Below are positions 1 to 12,154 of a stretch of 64,000 bases of DNA, in pieces. Made by a program: the position numbers and the translations under genes. Under the pieces are notes generated by a model. It ran no database searches. It saw nothing but the letters and a program-made list of their open reading frames with translations, and was not told where the DNA came from. Location: assembly GCA_023387335.1 (NCBI GenBank), contig JAEWIF010000048.1:95307-159306 (forward strand), given 5' to 3'. Numbering within the stretch: position 1 is the first letter of the stretch; each line of letters begins with the position of its first letter. This stretch comes from Pseudomonadota bacterium (lineage in GTDB: Bacteria > Pseudomonadota > Gammaproteobacteria > Burkholderiales > Burkholderiaceae_C).

Positions 1-6
1 TGCCGG

Positions 7-1194
7 TCAGCCCAGCTTGCAGCCCGCGCCGGAATCGGCCAGAGCCTTGGCGGCGACGCCGATCACCTTGTTGTCCTTGTTCTCCACGCGACGCAGGTAG
101 ATGTCCTGGATCGGGTTGTGCGACTTGCTCATCGTCCACTTGCCGCGCGGGCTGTCGATGGTCTGGGTCTCCAGCGCCTTGTACAGCGCCTGCTTGTTGC
201 CGATGTCGCCCTTGACCGCGGCCATGCCCTGCGAGAGCAGCAGGCCGGTGTCGTAGCCCTGGACCGCGTACACGTCCGGCTGCAGCTTGAAGGTCGTGGC
301 GAACGCCTTGCGGAACTGGTTGTTGCGCGGCGTGTCCAGCGAGTCCGCGTAGTGCATCGTGGTCATGATGCCTTCGGCGGCCGGGCCGGCGGCTTCGAGC
401 ACGCCCTCGGTCAGGAAGCCCGAGCCCCACAGCGGGATGCGGTCCTTCAGGCCCGCGGCCGCGTAGTCGCGGATGAACTTGGCCGCGCCGCCGCCGGCGA
501 AGAAGCAGGCCACGGCGTCCGGCTTGAGCGAGGCGATCTCGGTGAGCAGCGCCTGGAACTCCACGTTGGGGAAGGGCAGGCCCAGTTCCTTGACGATGGT
601 GCCGCCGGCCTTGGTGTAGCTGTCCTTGAAGCCCTCGAAGGCCTCGTCGCCCGCGGCGTACTTCCAGGTGATCCAGACCGTGCGCTTCAAGCCCTTGTCC
701 ATCATGGGCTTGCCCAGCGCCAGCGTGGGCTGGCTGTTGGTGAACGAGGTGCGGAACACGTTGGGCGCGCAAAGGGCGCGGGTGGCGGCGTGCACGCCGG
801 CGTTGGGAATCAGGCTGAGCACGCCGGACTCGCGCGCCACGCGCTGGATGCCCATCTGCACGCCCGAGTGCACCGTGCCGATCAGCACGTCGACCTTGTC
901 GCGCTGGACCAGGCGCTGCGCGTTCTCCACGCCCTTGGACGGCTCGGACTCGTCGTCCACCTTGAACCACTCGATGTCGCGGCCGCCGAGCTTGCCGCCC
1001 TTCTCGTCGATGGCCATGCGCACGCCCTGCTCGATGTTCACGCCCAGCTGCGCGAAGGTGCCGGTGTACGGCAGCATGAAGCCGACGCGGACCTTGTTGG
1101 ACTGGGCCCGCACGATCTGCGGCAGCAGCAGGCCGACGGAGGCGGCGCCGACGGCGGCGGCACCGCGGGTGAGGACGAGGCGGCGGGTGGTCAT
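7..1194 (-). CDS. ABC transporter periplasmic substrate-binding protein, aromatic/branched-chain amino acid type
   Basis: A 395-residue periplasmic binding protein of the type I (LivK-like) fold that would capture a small carboxylate and deliver it to an ABC importer. The N-terminus has a typical export signal (TTRR, then an Ala/Gly/Leu-rich core ending in VRAQ) and is followed by the family pattern VGFMLPYTGTFAQLG. I chose the ATG at 1194 because AAGGAG lies just upstream; a longer open frame to 1263 has no signal peptide at its front. It follows the benzoate-CoA ligase gene on the same strand and faces the box cluster, so benzoate or a related aromatic acid is the likely ligand. That is an inference from context. 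Permease and ATPase genes would lie beyond the left edge of the window. Confidence 0.85.
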   Translation of the reverse strand: MTTRRLVLTRGAAAVGAASVGLLLPQIVRAQSNKVRVGFMLPYTGTFAQLGVNIEQGVRMAIDEKGGKLGGRDIEWFKVDDESEPSKGVENAQRLVQRDKVDVLIGTVHSGVQMGIQRVARESGVLSLIPNAGVHAATRALCAPNVFRTSFTNSQPTLALGKPMMDKGLKRTVWITWKYAAGDEAFEGFKDSYTKAGGTIVKELGLPFPNVEFQALLTEIASLKPDAVACFFAGGGAAKFIRDYAAAGLKDRIPLWGSGFLTEGVLEAAGPAAEGIMTTMHYADSLDTPRNNQFRKAFATTFKLQPDVYAVQGYDTGLLLSQGMAAVKGDIGNKQALYKALETQTIDSPRGKWTMSKSHNPIQDIYLRRVENKDNKVIGVAAKALADSGAGCKLG

Positions 1195-1293
1195 GGAAGG
1201 CTCCTTGTTCGTTCGTTTAGGCTTGAAGCATTTGTACCTGATGTTCCCGCCGCGTCGCCACATGAATAACCCGAAGGCGAGCGGCGTCCGCGC

Positions 1294-2871
<1,578 letters not shown>

Positions 2872-2923
2872 GGGGTCTCCTCGTTCTCTCTCGTCCGTCA
2901 TCCCCGCGCGGGCGGGGCCCGCG

Positions 2924-3394
2924 TCAGGCCGCCGCTTCTTCGCCGGCCAGGGCCTGGGTCAGCCACTGGCGGCACCAGGCCGTGCCTTCTTCCTCGGGCA
3001 TGGTGCCGGCGCTGGCGTCGTGGCACCACACCTCGCCGATGCGGCGCGCGCCCAGGCCTTGCAGGCGCTCGTCGAACTTCTTGCCGCCGAAGCAGAAGGT
3101 CTGCTGGTAGGTGCGATCGCCCAGCGCGATGACGCCGTAGCGCACGTCGCCCAGATAGGCGGGTTCGTTGTCCAGGGAGTCGTACAGGCCGCGCGCGTTG
3201 TCCGGCACGTCGCCCGAGCCGTAGGTGGAAGTGCAGATGAGATAAAGTGCATCTTCCTGGAAAACCGAGATGTCCAGGCCGTCCATCAGGACGACCTCGA
3301 TGTCGTCCACCAGGTCGGCGCAATCCATCTGGATGGCCTGCGCGACATAGTCGGCGGTGCTGGTCATGGTGCCGACGAGGATCTTGAGCTTCAT
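2924..3394 (-). CDS. Flavodoxin-like (MioC-type) electron-transfer protein
   Basis: A 156-residue single-domain flavodoxin. It begins with the FMN phosphate-binding region (LVGTMTSTADYVAQ, residues about 6-19) and has a second flavin-contacting loop TSTYGSGDVPDNA, followed by the YGVIALGDRTY region typical of MioC/flavodoxin proteins. It should carry electrons via FMN in the cytoplasm. It is the first gene of the leftward arm, 93 bases from boxR, and shares the control region with the box genes. No boxA reductase gene is present here, so a role in supplying electrons to the BoxB epoxidase is conceivable but speculative. The Shine-Dalgarno sequence is weak (AGGAAAA). Confidence 0.8.
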   Translation of the reverse strand: MKLKILVGTMTSTADYVAQAIQMDCADLVDDIEVVLMDGLDISVFQEDALYLICTSTYGSGDVPDNARGLYDSLDNEPAYLGDVRYGVIALGDRTYQQTFCFGGKKFDERLQGLGARRIGEVWCHDASAGTMPEEEGTAWCRQWLTQALAGEEAAA

Positions 3395-3487
3395 ACGGTT
3401 TTCCTGGTTGGGCCCGACATGCACTAAACTGCTTGACATGTCGTTGGCCGGAAGTATACTGCAATCTTGACGCAGGTCAAATCGAAA
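3395..3487. promoter_or_regulatory. Divergent boxR/flavodoxin control region with sigma70 promoter and candidate BoxR operators
   Basis: On the + strand TTGACA (3433-3438) and TATACT (3455-3460), 16 bases apart, form a near-consensus promoter for boxR. The -35 box overlaps the perfect palindrome GACATGTC (3435-3442), and the inverted repeat TTGAC-N4-GTCAA lies at 3467-3480 at the expected start of transcription. TGCA occurs at 3420-3423, 3460-3463 and 3489-3492. TGCA-containing sites are known operator elements for the BzdR/BoxR family, whose effector is benzoyl-CoA. That these sites are BoxR operators is an inference. Confidence 0.6.
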
Positions 3488-4389
3488 ATGCAAGCCACTC
3501 CCGAACAGGACAACCGCACCACCACGCTGGCCGAGCTGGGCCCGCGCGTGCGGGCCTGGCGCGCCCGCCGCGGCATGACGCGCAAGCAGCTGGCCCGCGA
3601 TTCGGGCCTGTCCGAGCGCTTCCTGGCCGATGTCGAGTCGGGCAGGGGCAACGTCTCCATCAACTCGCTGGAAGCCGCGGCCCGCGCGCTCAACATCAGC
3701 ATCCTCGAGCTGCTGCAGGATGCGCCGCGTCCCGCCCTGGCTCGCCTGCACAACCTGCTGGGCCGCCTGGACGACGTGCAGCTCGACCAGGCCCATGCGC
3801 TCCTGGCCGGAGCGTTCGGCCTGGCCGACGAGCGCGGCCGCGAGCGCCGCATCGCGCTGATCGGCCTGCGCGGCGCGGGCAAGTCCACGCTGGGCGCCCA
3901 GCTGGCGGCCGAGCGCGGCGTCGCCTTCGTCGAACTCGACCGCGAGATCGAGCGCGAGGCCGGCACCAGCATGAACGAGATCCTGCTGCTGCACGGCCAG
4001 GCCGGCTACCGCCGCTACGAGCGCCGCGCGCTGCTGCGCATCGCCGAAGACTACGGCGCGGGCGTGGTGATGACCACCGGCGGCAGCATCGTGAGCGAAC
4101 GCGAAACGTTCGACCTGCTGCAGAGCCACTTCTATTGCGTGTGGCTCAAGGCGAGCCCGGAAGAACACATGAGCCGCGTGGTGGCGCAGGGCGACATGCG
4201 CCCCTTCGACACCACGCGCGGCGCGACCCACGAAGCGATGGAAGACCTCCGCCGCATCCTGGCCAGCCGCGAACCTCTCTACGCCCGGGCCGATGCGGTG
4301 GTCGACACCGCCGCGCGCTCGGTGAAGCAATCGCTCAAGGACCTGGAACGCGCCGTTCCGGCCTCGAGCAAGGACAAGGAGACTGCCTG

Positions 4390-4390
<1 letters not shown>
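3488..4390 (+). CDS. boxR: BoxR/BzdR-type regulator: HTH domain fused to shikimate-kinase-like domain
   Basis: A 300-residue transcriptional regulator. Residues about 20-75 form an XRE-type helix-turn-helix (RKQLARDSGLSERFLADVE). The rest resembles shikimate kinase, with a Walker A loop IGLRGAGKSTLG and the GGSIVS motif. In characterised BzdR/BoxR proteins this kinase-like domain is the sensor that binds benzoyl-CoA and relieves repression. The ATG at 3488 is favoured; an upstream TTG at 3467 falls inside the likely transcription start and inverted repeat. Its stop codon overlaps the boxC start by one base (TGATG), so the two are translationally coupled. It probably controls both the box genes and the divergent arm. 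Confidence 0.92.
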
Positions 4391-6081
<1,691 letters not shown>

Positions 6082-6103
6082 AGCTGGATTCGAGGAACAC
6101 ACC

Positions 6104-7528
<1,425 letters not shown>

Positions 7529-7550
7529 GCGGGATTCGCTCGATGAAGGA

Positions 7551-7575
7551 ACGCCGGCCATGCGCCGGCGTTTTT
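7551..7575 (+). terminator. Rho-independent terminator after boxB
   Basis: Perfect 8-bp stem ACGCCGGC/GCCGGCGT with a 5-base loop followed by TTTT. It closes the boxR-boxC-boxB transcript, which excludes a downstream boxA in the same simple operon. A nearly identical hairpin follows the next gene. Confidence 0.85.
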
Positions 7576-7708
7576 CATTCATGCCTCAGCACGAGGCATC
7601 TCCTACCTCGGGTCGGACTCGCCCGACTGGGATGCTTTCCCATGTCCGACCGCCTCCAGCCCGGCCGCGGGCCATGCTGTCCCCGTGTCTTCAAGGAGGA
7701 ACGAACAC

Positions 7709-8191
7709 ATGAGCAAACTTCTGAGTCTTCTGGTCGCTTCGCTGGTCGCGGGCGGCGCCATCGCGCAGACCGCCTCGACGGGCAGTTCGAGCACCACTTC
7801 GGGGACCACGTCCGCCACCACCAGCGGCACCCTGGGCTCGAGCGGCGGCGCCATCGTGCAGCCGGGGTCGACCGCAGCCACCACGGGCACGAACAGCGGC
7901 AACTCGCTCTCGGGCAACACGGGCGTCAACAGCTCGGCCGGGACCACGGGCACTCTGGGCGCGGGTGCCGACACGCACACCCACTCGGGCACGCGCACGC
8001 ACACGGACCGCGACAAGGACCGGGACATGCACAAGCGCTCGGGCGACGATTCGCACAAGCGCAGGCACTCCAGGGCCGATTCGGACGACACCAGCCGCAT
8101 GGGCAACCGCGGCGATTGCCCGCCGGGCCTGGACAAGAAGGACAACGGCTGCCTGCCTCCGGGACAGGCCAAGAAGCTGGACCCCAAGTAA
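7709..8191 (+). CDS. Small exported low-complexity protein, function unknown
   Basis: A 160-residue protein with a clear signal peptide (KLLSLLVASLVAGGAIAQ), then a Ser/Thr/Gly-rich stretch to about residue 90 and a strongly charged His/Asp/Arg/Lys segment (about 90-135). It ends with a two-cysteine motif CPPGLDKKDNGCLPPGQ. The second half suggests an extended periplasmic or surface segment; the C-terminal Cys-Pro-Pro-Gly pattern occurs in small hypothetical exported proteins of proteobacteria. AAGGAGG is well spaced before the ATG. It is flanked by terminators and so is transcribed alone. I do not recognise a specific function. Confidence 0.75.
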   Translation: MSKLLSLLVASLVAGGAIAQTASTGSSSTTSGTTSATTSGTLGSSGGAIVQPGSTAATTGTNSGNSLSGNTGVNSSAGTTGTLGAGADTHTHSGTRTHTDRDKDRDMHKRSGDDSHKRRHSRADSDDTSRMGNRGDCPPGLDKKDNGCLPPGQAKKLDPK

Positions 8192-8213
8192 GGTCCTGAA
8201 CCCCTCCAGGGGA

Positions 8214-8237
8214 ACGCCGGCCGCGCGCCGGCGTTTT
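8214..8237 (+). terminator. Terminator after the exported low-complexity protein gene
   Basis: Perfect stem ACGCCGGC/GCCGGCGT with loop CGCGC followed by TTT. It has the same stem as the boxB terminator 660 bases upstream, with a different loop. Confidence 0.75.
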
Positions 8238-8250
8238 CATTGCGGCGCCG

Positions 8251-8643
8251 TCAATCCTCGCGGATCGCCGCACCATGCTCCTGCAGGAGCCCTCGCAGCA
8301 GCGAGCGATGGCAGCGGGCCTCGTTCTCGCAGTAGCAGCCCACCGAGAAATTGCTGTGGTGCGAGAGGGCCGCCAGGAGGTCCAGCGTGCGGGCCGGATC
8401 GGGCTTGGCCATCTCCGCGCGGTATTTGCGGGCGAAGGCCGCCCATTCCTTGTGGGTGGTGGCCGCCAGGGCCGACTGCACGTTCTCCGCGCTGGGCGCG
8501 AGGTTGGGGTACCAGACGTCGTACCAGTCGTCGGAGGCGAACCGGGACTTGGGCACCCCGCGCGGCGGCCTGCGCACCGTGCCGATGCGCAGGCCCTCGT
8601 CCTTCGCCCTCGCGGTGCCCAACCTCACGATCCGGATCGCCAT
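8251..8643 (-). CDS. DUF488 family protein
   Basis: A 130-residue protein of the DUF488 family. It shows the family features RIGTVRRPPRGVPKSR near the front, a YDVWYPNLAPS segment, and a cysteine cluster CYCENEARCHRSLL near the C-terminus. DUF488 proteins are small soluble proteins of unproven biochemical role. It is convergent with the preceding exported-protein gene and ends 46 bases before tRNA-Pro. No operon partner is visible. Confidence 0.85.
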   Translation of the reverse strand: MAIRIVRLGTARAKDEGLRIGTVRRPPRGVPKSRFASDDWYDVWYPNLAPSAENVQSALAATTHKEWAAFARKYRAEMAKPDPARTLDLLAALSHHSNFSVGCYCENEARCHRSLLRGLLQEHGAAIRED

Positions 8644-8689
8644 CGGTCCCTCGCTTGACCGGCTGGGCCGGCCTTAGAATCCACGCGTT

Positions 8690-8766
<77 letters not shown>

Positions 8767-8770
8767 TCTA

Positions 8771-8795
8771 AGCCGTTGATTTTCAACGGCTTTTT
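8771..8795 (+). terminator. Terminator after tRNA-Pro
   Basis: Perfect 9-bp stem AGCCGTTGA/TCAACGGCT with a three-base loop, then TTTT. It lies four bases after the tRNA CCA. Confidence 0.85.
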
Positions 8796-8801
8796 CATTT
8801 T

Positions 8802-8854
8802 CTGGCTTGCGGGGAATCTGGCGGTTTTCTAACGCAAGCCAGTTCTTCTAACGC
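8802..8854. repeat. Inverted and direct repeats upstream of the island gene
   Basis: CTGGCTTGCG (8802-8811) and CGCAAGCCAG (8833-8842) form a perfect 10-bp inverted repeat with a 21-base spacer. TTCTAACGC is repeated directly at 8827-8835 and 8846-8854. A perfect 12-bp palindrome CGGGCATGCCCG follows at 8869-8880, five bases before the gene's ATG. These could be recombinase or regulator sites; no protein is assigned. Confidence 0.5.
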
Positions 8855-8884
8855 GGTGGGCGCTGGCTCGGGCATGCCCGCAGA

Positions 8885-9835
8885 ATGCCGAGGATGCGCA
8901 AGCCGAAAGAGCCGACGATCTCGATCAGCGTCTCCAACGTGGGGGAACTTGCTGCGATCCGCCTGGAGGAAGACGGCACCGTCTCCTTCTTTGGCCGCGA
9001 CGGGCGCCCGCTCCAGCTAGACGAGATCAACCGTTCGGTGCACCACGCGAGGGATGGGAAAACGCCGAAGGTTCGGTCGCAGGTTCGTCATGCCGGATCG
9101 TCCGTTGGCTATGACGAACTCCGCAGCCTCTGCCGGTATCACGACGTCTTTGTGATCGACACCGCCTTCGTTTCGGGCAGAGAAACCGTGGCAGCGGCCT
9201 GTGCAGTCCGTCTCCGCTTCCAGAAGAATAAGCGCTCGGTGCTGGTCACCGCCGACGACCATTGCGTCTACTACCTCCTCAGAGGCTTTGTGGGGAATCC
9301 TGAGCGGGCCGCGCTGCTTGCGCTGACCTGCGACCAATCATTTGCCTCTGCAGCAAAGAGCAGGGCAGTAGTGAACGACTCCGACCTTGGCTTGCACGAC
9401 GCGATCAATCAAAGAACGGAGCCTCTTTACCTAGACACTCCCATGCCCGCAGCCTTCACGCTCCTGTACGCCTCTGCAGATGCTGGCCAGGAAGTGCTGA
9501 ACCGCGTGCTTCGCTTCTGTGACCAGCAGGCCCGCCACACGCTGAACTCCTTCTTCGCGGGCAACCTTCCAATCGTCCCGGATGGATTCGCGCCCGGGCC
9601 GCCCGGCTCTGGGCAGTTGACCGTGAGCAGGTTGGTGCAACGTCCGCTCGAGATACTGAACAACGAGGTCGATCTGCAGCCGCTACCCGATGGGGCGACC
9701 ATGGAAGTGATCGCCGAAGACGACGAAGGTCGCAAGCACCACCTCGGCATCCTGAAATTACGAAAAGGCGTTCACACCCGCGTCTCGTTCGAGGGGCAAT
9801 GGCCAGACGGAGGCATCGAAGAGGCCTCCAACTGA
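8885..9835 (+). CDS. Island gene, unrecognised 316-residue protein
   Basis: A 316-residue soluble protein with no signal peptide or membrane segment. I do not recognise a family. The N-terminal part (GELAAIRLEEDGTVSFFGRDG) looks like short beta strands. Residues about 85-125 read VFVIDTAFVSGRETVAAACA, then a strand-rich VLVTADDHCVYYLLRGF. A second block contains PLYLDTPMPAAFTLLYASADAG. No Shine-Dalgarno sequence precedes the ATG at 8885; an in-frame ATG at 8894 is possible. Codon use includes CTA, TTT, AAT and AGA, which its neighbours avoid, consistent with transfer. Its position as sole cargo of a tRNA-bounded insertion suggests an accessory role, which is not demonstrated. Confidence 0.7.
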   Translation: MPRMRKPKEPTISISVSNVGELAAIRLEEDGTVSFFGRDGRPLQLDEINRSVHHARDGKTPKVRSQVRHAGSSVGYDELRSLCRYHDVFVIDTAFVSGRETVAAACAVRLRFQKNKRSVLVTADDHCVYYLLRGFVGNPERAALLALTCDQSFASAAKSRAVVNDSDLGLHDAINQRTEPLYLDTPMPAAFTLLYASADAGQEVLNRVLRFCDQQARHTLNSFFAGNLPIVPDGFAPGPPGSGQLTVSRLVQRPLEILNNEVDLQPLPDGATMEVIAEDDEGRKHHLGILKLRKGVHTRVSFEGQWPDGGIEEASN

Positions 9836-9872
9836 CCATGCCCGGCTCGCCCGAAACCCGCGCCGGTAGAAG

Positions 9873-9894
9873 GGTTCGAGCCTATCGCCGACCA
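9873..9894 (+). repeat. Degenerate copy of the tRNA-Pro 3' end (putative att site)
   Basis: The 22 bases align with 8742-8766 of tRNA-Pro over GGTTCGA, CCTATCG and CCGACCA, with AT replaced by G in the T-loop region and CT missing in the acceptor strand. It has no 5' tRNA half, so it is not a tRNA gene. The copy includes the CCA end, as expected for an attachment-site duplication. Confidence 0.6.
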
Positions 9895-9916
9895 CCCCTT
9901 CCCCTGGACACACCCC

Positions 9917-10531
9917 TTACCGGTGCACCGGCACCGGCATCGGCTTCAGCCCGCGCACGCCGCCATTGGCGCTGTACTGGGCCCAGGCGGTCAGCGTCAC
10001 CATCATGAAGAAGCCGCCCATCACCAGCACGGGCCAGGCCGCCATGATCTCGGTCAGCGAGAACTTCCAGTTCAGCGGCCGACCCACGCCCAGCGCGGCG
10101 GCGTAGAACCACGACACGGCCGACACCGCGCCGACGAACACGGCCAGCATGCGGTTGCTGAACGTCAGCCGCATGATCGAGCCCGCCCGCTTCATCGCCG
10201 GCAGCACCACGCGCTCCAGTGCCAGGCCATTGAGCGTCAGCAGCAGCACGACGGCGAACTTGGCCTGCAGCTTGGGATTGAAGAGCACGCCGGTGTCGGC
10301 CTTCCAGATGTCCATGGCGACGATGGCGACGCCGGTGATCCAGAGCGCGGCCAGCGCACGCACCAAGGTGTGGTGCAGGCCGGCCAGGTGGTCGGGCTCC
10401 ACCGTGCCGCCTTCGCTTCGCAGCAGGCCCTTGACCAGCTGCAGGTCGCTCATGAACACGGTGCCGAGAGCGATACAGCAGGCGATCAAGTGCAGGTACA
10501 CGATGCCCATCCGCAACAAGTCGAACTTCAT
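9917..10531 (-). CDS. Conserved membrane protein, paralogue of the gene at 34360
   Basis: A 204-residue integral membrane protein with about five hydrophobic helices. It opens with LLRMGIVYLHLIACCIALGTVFMSD, continues with a helix around ALAALWITGVAIVAMD, and has the segment SWFYAAALGVGRPLNWKFSL before the last helix. The gene at 34360-34965 shares these blocks almost residue for residue. The overall look is that of small four- to five-helix proteins related to CopD/DUF2214-like families, but no function is established. AAGGAAGAG precedes the ATG. It is transcribed alone. Confidence 0.75.
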   Translation of the reverse strand: MKFDLLRMGIVYLHLIACCIALGTVFMSDLQLVKGLLRSEGGTVEPDHLAGLHHTLVRALAALWITGVAIVAMDIWKADTGVLFNPKLQAKFAVVLLLTLNGLALERVVLPAMKRAGSIMRLTFSNRMLAVFVGAVSAVSWFYAAALGVGRPLNWKFSLTEIMAAWPVLVMGGFFMMVTLTAWAQYSANGGVRGLKPMPVPVHR

Positions 10532-10977
10532 CCGTCTCTTCCTTTCATCCTTGGGTTGACAAGAGCCCCCGGGAGGGGTGCGAAACCGCTCTTCGGTTCG
10601 CTGGCTGGACTGTGGTGGTTGACTGTTCAGTCAGAAAGGCCGCTTTGAAACACGACGTTCGCTTACGAACCGCGTCCGCCACGGCTCAGCTGCAAGCACG
10701 CGGGATGTGCGGCGGATGTGAGCGGGTCCCCGCGCGTTACATGCCTTCGCAATCGGGTTCATCTTGGAGCACAACGGCTGAGCCTTTCTGGCTTGGCCGG
10801 CATGAAGGCTGCGTGCGCGGGCGCACCGATGCTGGCTCTCGGGCTGATGAGCACATCGCCCTCGCCGCGTCGGGATGGGCCCGTGCGCTGCCGAGCCCGT
10901 GTTGATGAGTGCAACCAATGGAAGCCGGATGCTAGGAGCCCGCTGCTGAGCATGGATGTTGCTGCAAGGTGTCGGCC
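10532..10977. other. Intergenic region with a 14-bp operator-like palindrome
   Basis: No convincing gene in these 446 bases; the short ORFs lack ribosome-binding sites and recognisable products. The palindrome TGACTG-TT-CAGTCA (10620-10633) overlaps a TTGACT hexamer and resembles a TetR-type operator. It could serve either the membrane-protein gene on the left or the patatin gene on the right. No TetR gene is adjacent. Confidence 0.45.
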
Positions 10978-12111
10978 ATGACGACCACGACGATCAACCT
11001 GGCTCTGCAGGGCGGCGGTTCGCACGGAGCCTTCACCTGGGGCGTGCTCGATGCCCTGCTGGAGGACGGGCGCCTCGCCTTCGAAGGCATCAGCGGCGCC
11101 AGCGCGGGCGCGATGAACGCCGTCGCGCTGGCCAGCGGCTGGGCCACGGCCAGGCGCGCCAAGCGCGACCCGCGCGAATCGGCGCGCGAATGCCTCTCGA
11201 ATTTCTGGGACGAGGTGGTCACGCTGGGCGCGGCCGGCTCGGTGCACCGCAAGCTCTTCGCCAGCCTGTGGGCGGGACCGCTGGGCGGGTGGGGCTTCCT
11301 GTCGCCGCAGCCGGTGTCGCCCTACCAGTTCAACCCGCTCGACCTGAACCCGCTGCGCACGGTGCTCGAGCGGCGCATCGACTTCGAGGCGATCCGCCGC
11401 GACCCATCGCACCGCGTGTACGTCAGCGCCACGCAGGTGAGCACCGGCCGCGCGGCCATCTTCCAGGGCCGCGCGCTCACCGCCGACGCGGTGATGGCCT
11501 CGGCCTGCCTGCCGCAGCTGTTCCAGGCCTCGGTGATCGATGGCGAGGCCTACTGGGACGGCGGCTTCTCGGCCAACCCCGCGCTCACGCCGCTGGTGAC
11601 GCATTCGCAAAGCCGCGACGCGCTGATCGTGCAGATCAACCCGCTGACGCGGCCGGACATCCCCAAGTCCAACACCGAGATCCTGGACCGCATGACCGAG
11701 CTCGCGTTCAACGCCAGCCTGCTCACCCAGGTGCGGCTGGCGCATGCGTTCAACCGCCTCGTCGAAAGCGGCGCGCCGCTGGCCGACGGCCGCGGCCCGA
11801 TGCGCCTGCACCGCGTGGAAGGCTGGCGTGCGCTGCAGGACCTGTCGCCTTCGAGCCGGACCACCGCCGACCCGGCGCTGATCCAGCGCCTGTTCCACGC
11901 GGGCCGCGAGGCGGCCGCGGCCTGGCTGGACAAGCGCTTCGGCGCCATCGGCGTGCGCAGCACCATCGACGTGGAGAAGGAATACGGCGACGCCACCTGG
12001 CTGAAGGTGGCGCCGCCGCGGCCGCCCCCCGTGCGCCGGCTGACGGGCGCTTCGTCGGTGCGGCGGCGCGTGCCGCCGGCGGGCCTGCACAAGCGCCATC
12101 GCCGCCGCTAG
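10978..12111 (+). CDS. Patatin-like phospholipase
   Basis: A 377-residue patatin-fold lipid acyl hydrolase. The oxyanion-hole motif GGGSHGAF lies near residue 15, the nucleophile elbow GASAG near 42, and the catalytic dyad aspartate in DGGFSANP near 190, all intact. The C-terminus is rich in Pro and Arg. The ATG at 10978 is preceded by AAGG; a GTG at 10969 would add three residues. There is no signal peptide, so the protein is probably cytoplasmic, acting on membrane lipids or possibly polyhydroxybutyrate-related substrates. The gene appears to stand alone. Confidence 0.87.
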   Translation: MTTTTINLALQGGGSHGAFTWGVLDALLEDGRLAFEGISGASAGAMNAVALASGWATARRAKRDPRESARECLSNFWDEVVTLGAAGSVHRKLFASLWAGPLGGWGFLSPQPVSPYQFNPLDLNPLRTVLERRIDFEAIRRDPSHRVYVSATQVSTGRAAIFQGRALTADAVMASACLPQLFQASVIDGEAYWDGGFSANPALTPLVTHSQSRDALIVQINPLTRPDIPKSNTEILDRMTELAFNASLLTQVRLAHAFNRLVESGAPLADGRGPMRLHRVEGWRALQDLSPSSRTTADPALIQRLFHAGREAAAAWLDKRFGAIGVRSTIDVEKEYGDATWLKVAPPRPPPVRRLTGASSVRRRVPPAGLHKRHRRR

Positions 12112-12154
12112 CGAGCGGGTCCGCAAGGGCGGAAAGTCCTTGAGGGGGCTTCCT

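Larger units (their letters stand above)
8767..9894 (+). mobile_element. Small insertion at tRNA-Pro (remnant island, about 1.1 kb)
   Basis: The segment begins right after tRNA-Pro and ends with a degenerate repeat of the tRNA 3' end. GGTTCGA-x-CCTATCG-x-CCGACCA can be read in both copies with two short gaps. Base composition between the repeats is visibly less GC-rich than on either side. The only gene is an unrecognised ORF; no integrase is present, so it would be a decayed or satellite-type insertion. The boundaries are inferred from the repeat. Confidence 0.6.

Noticed and set aside
2895..2923. Separate terminator between bclA and the flavodoxin gene
   Set aside because: GC-rich partial symmetry (CCCCGC ... 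GCGGGG) but no T-run on the reverse strand; more likely a REP fragment.
8802..8842. Insertion sequence ends
   Set aside because: The inverted repeat encloses only 21 bases and there is no transposase or target-site duplication.
9871..9894. A second tRNA-Pro gene
   Set aside because: Only the T-arm/acceptor 3' strand is present; no anticodon or D arm precedes it, so it is read as an att remnant.
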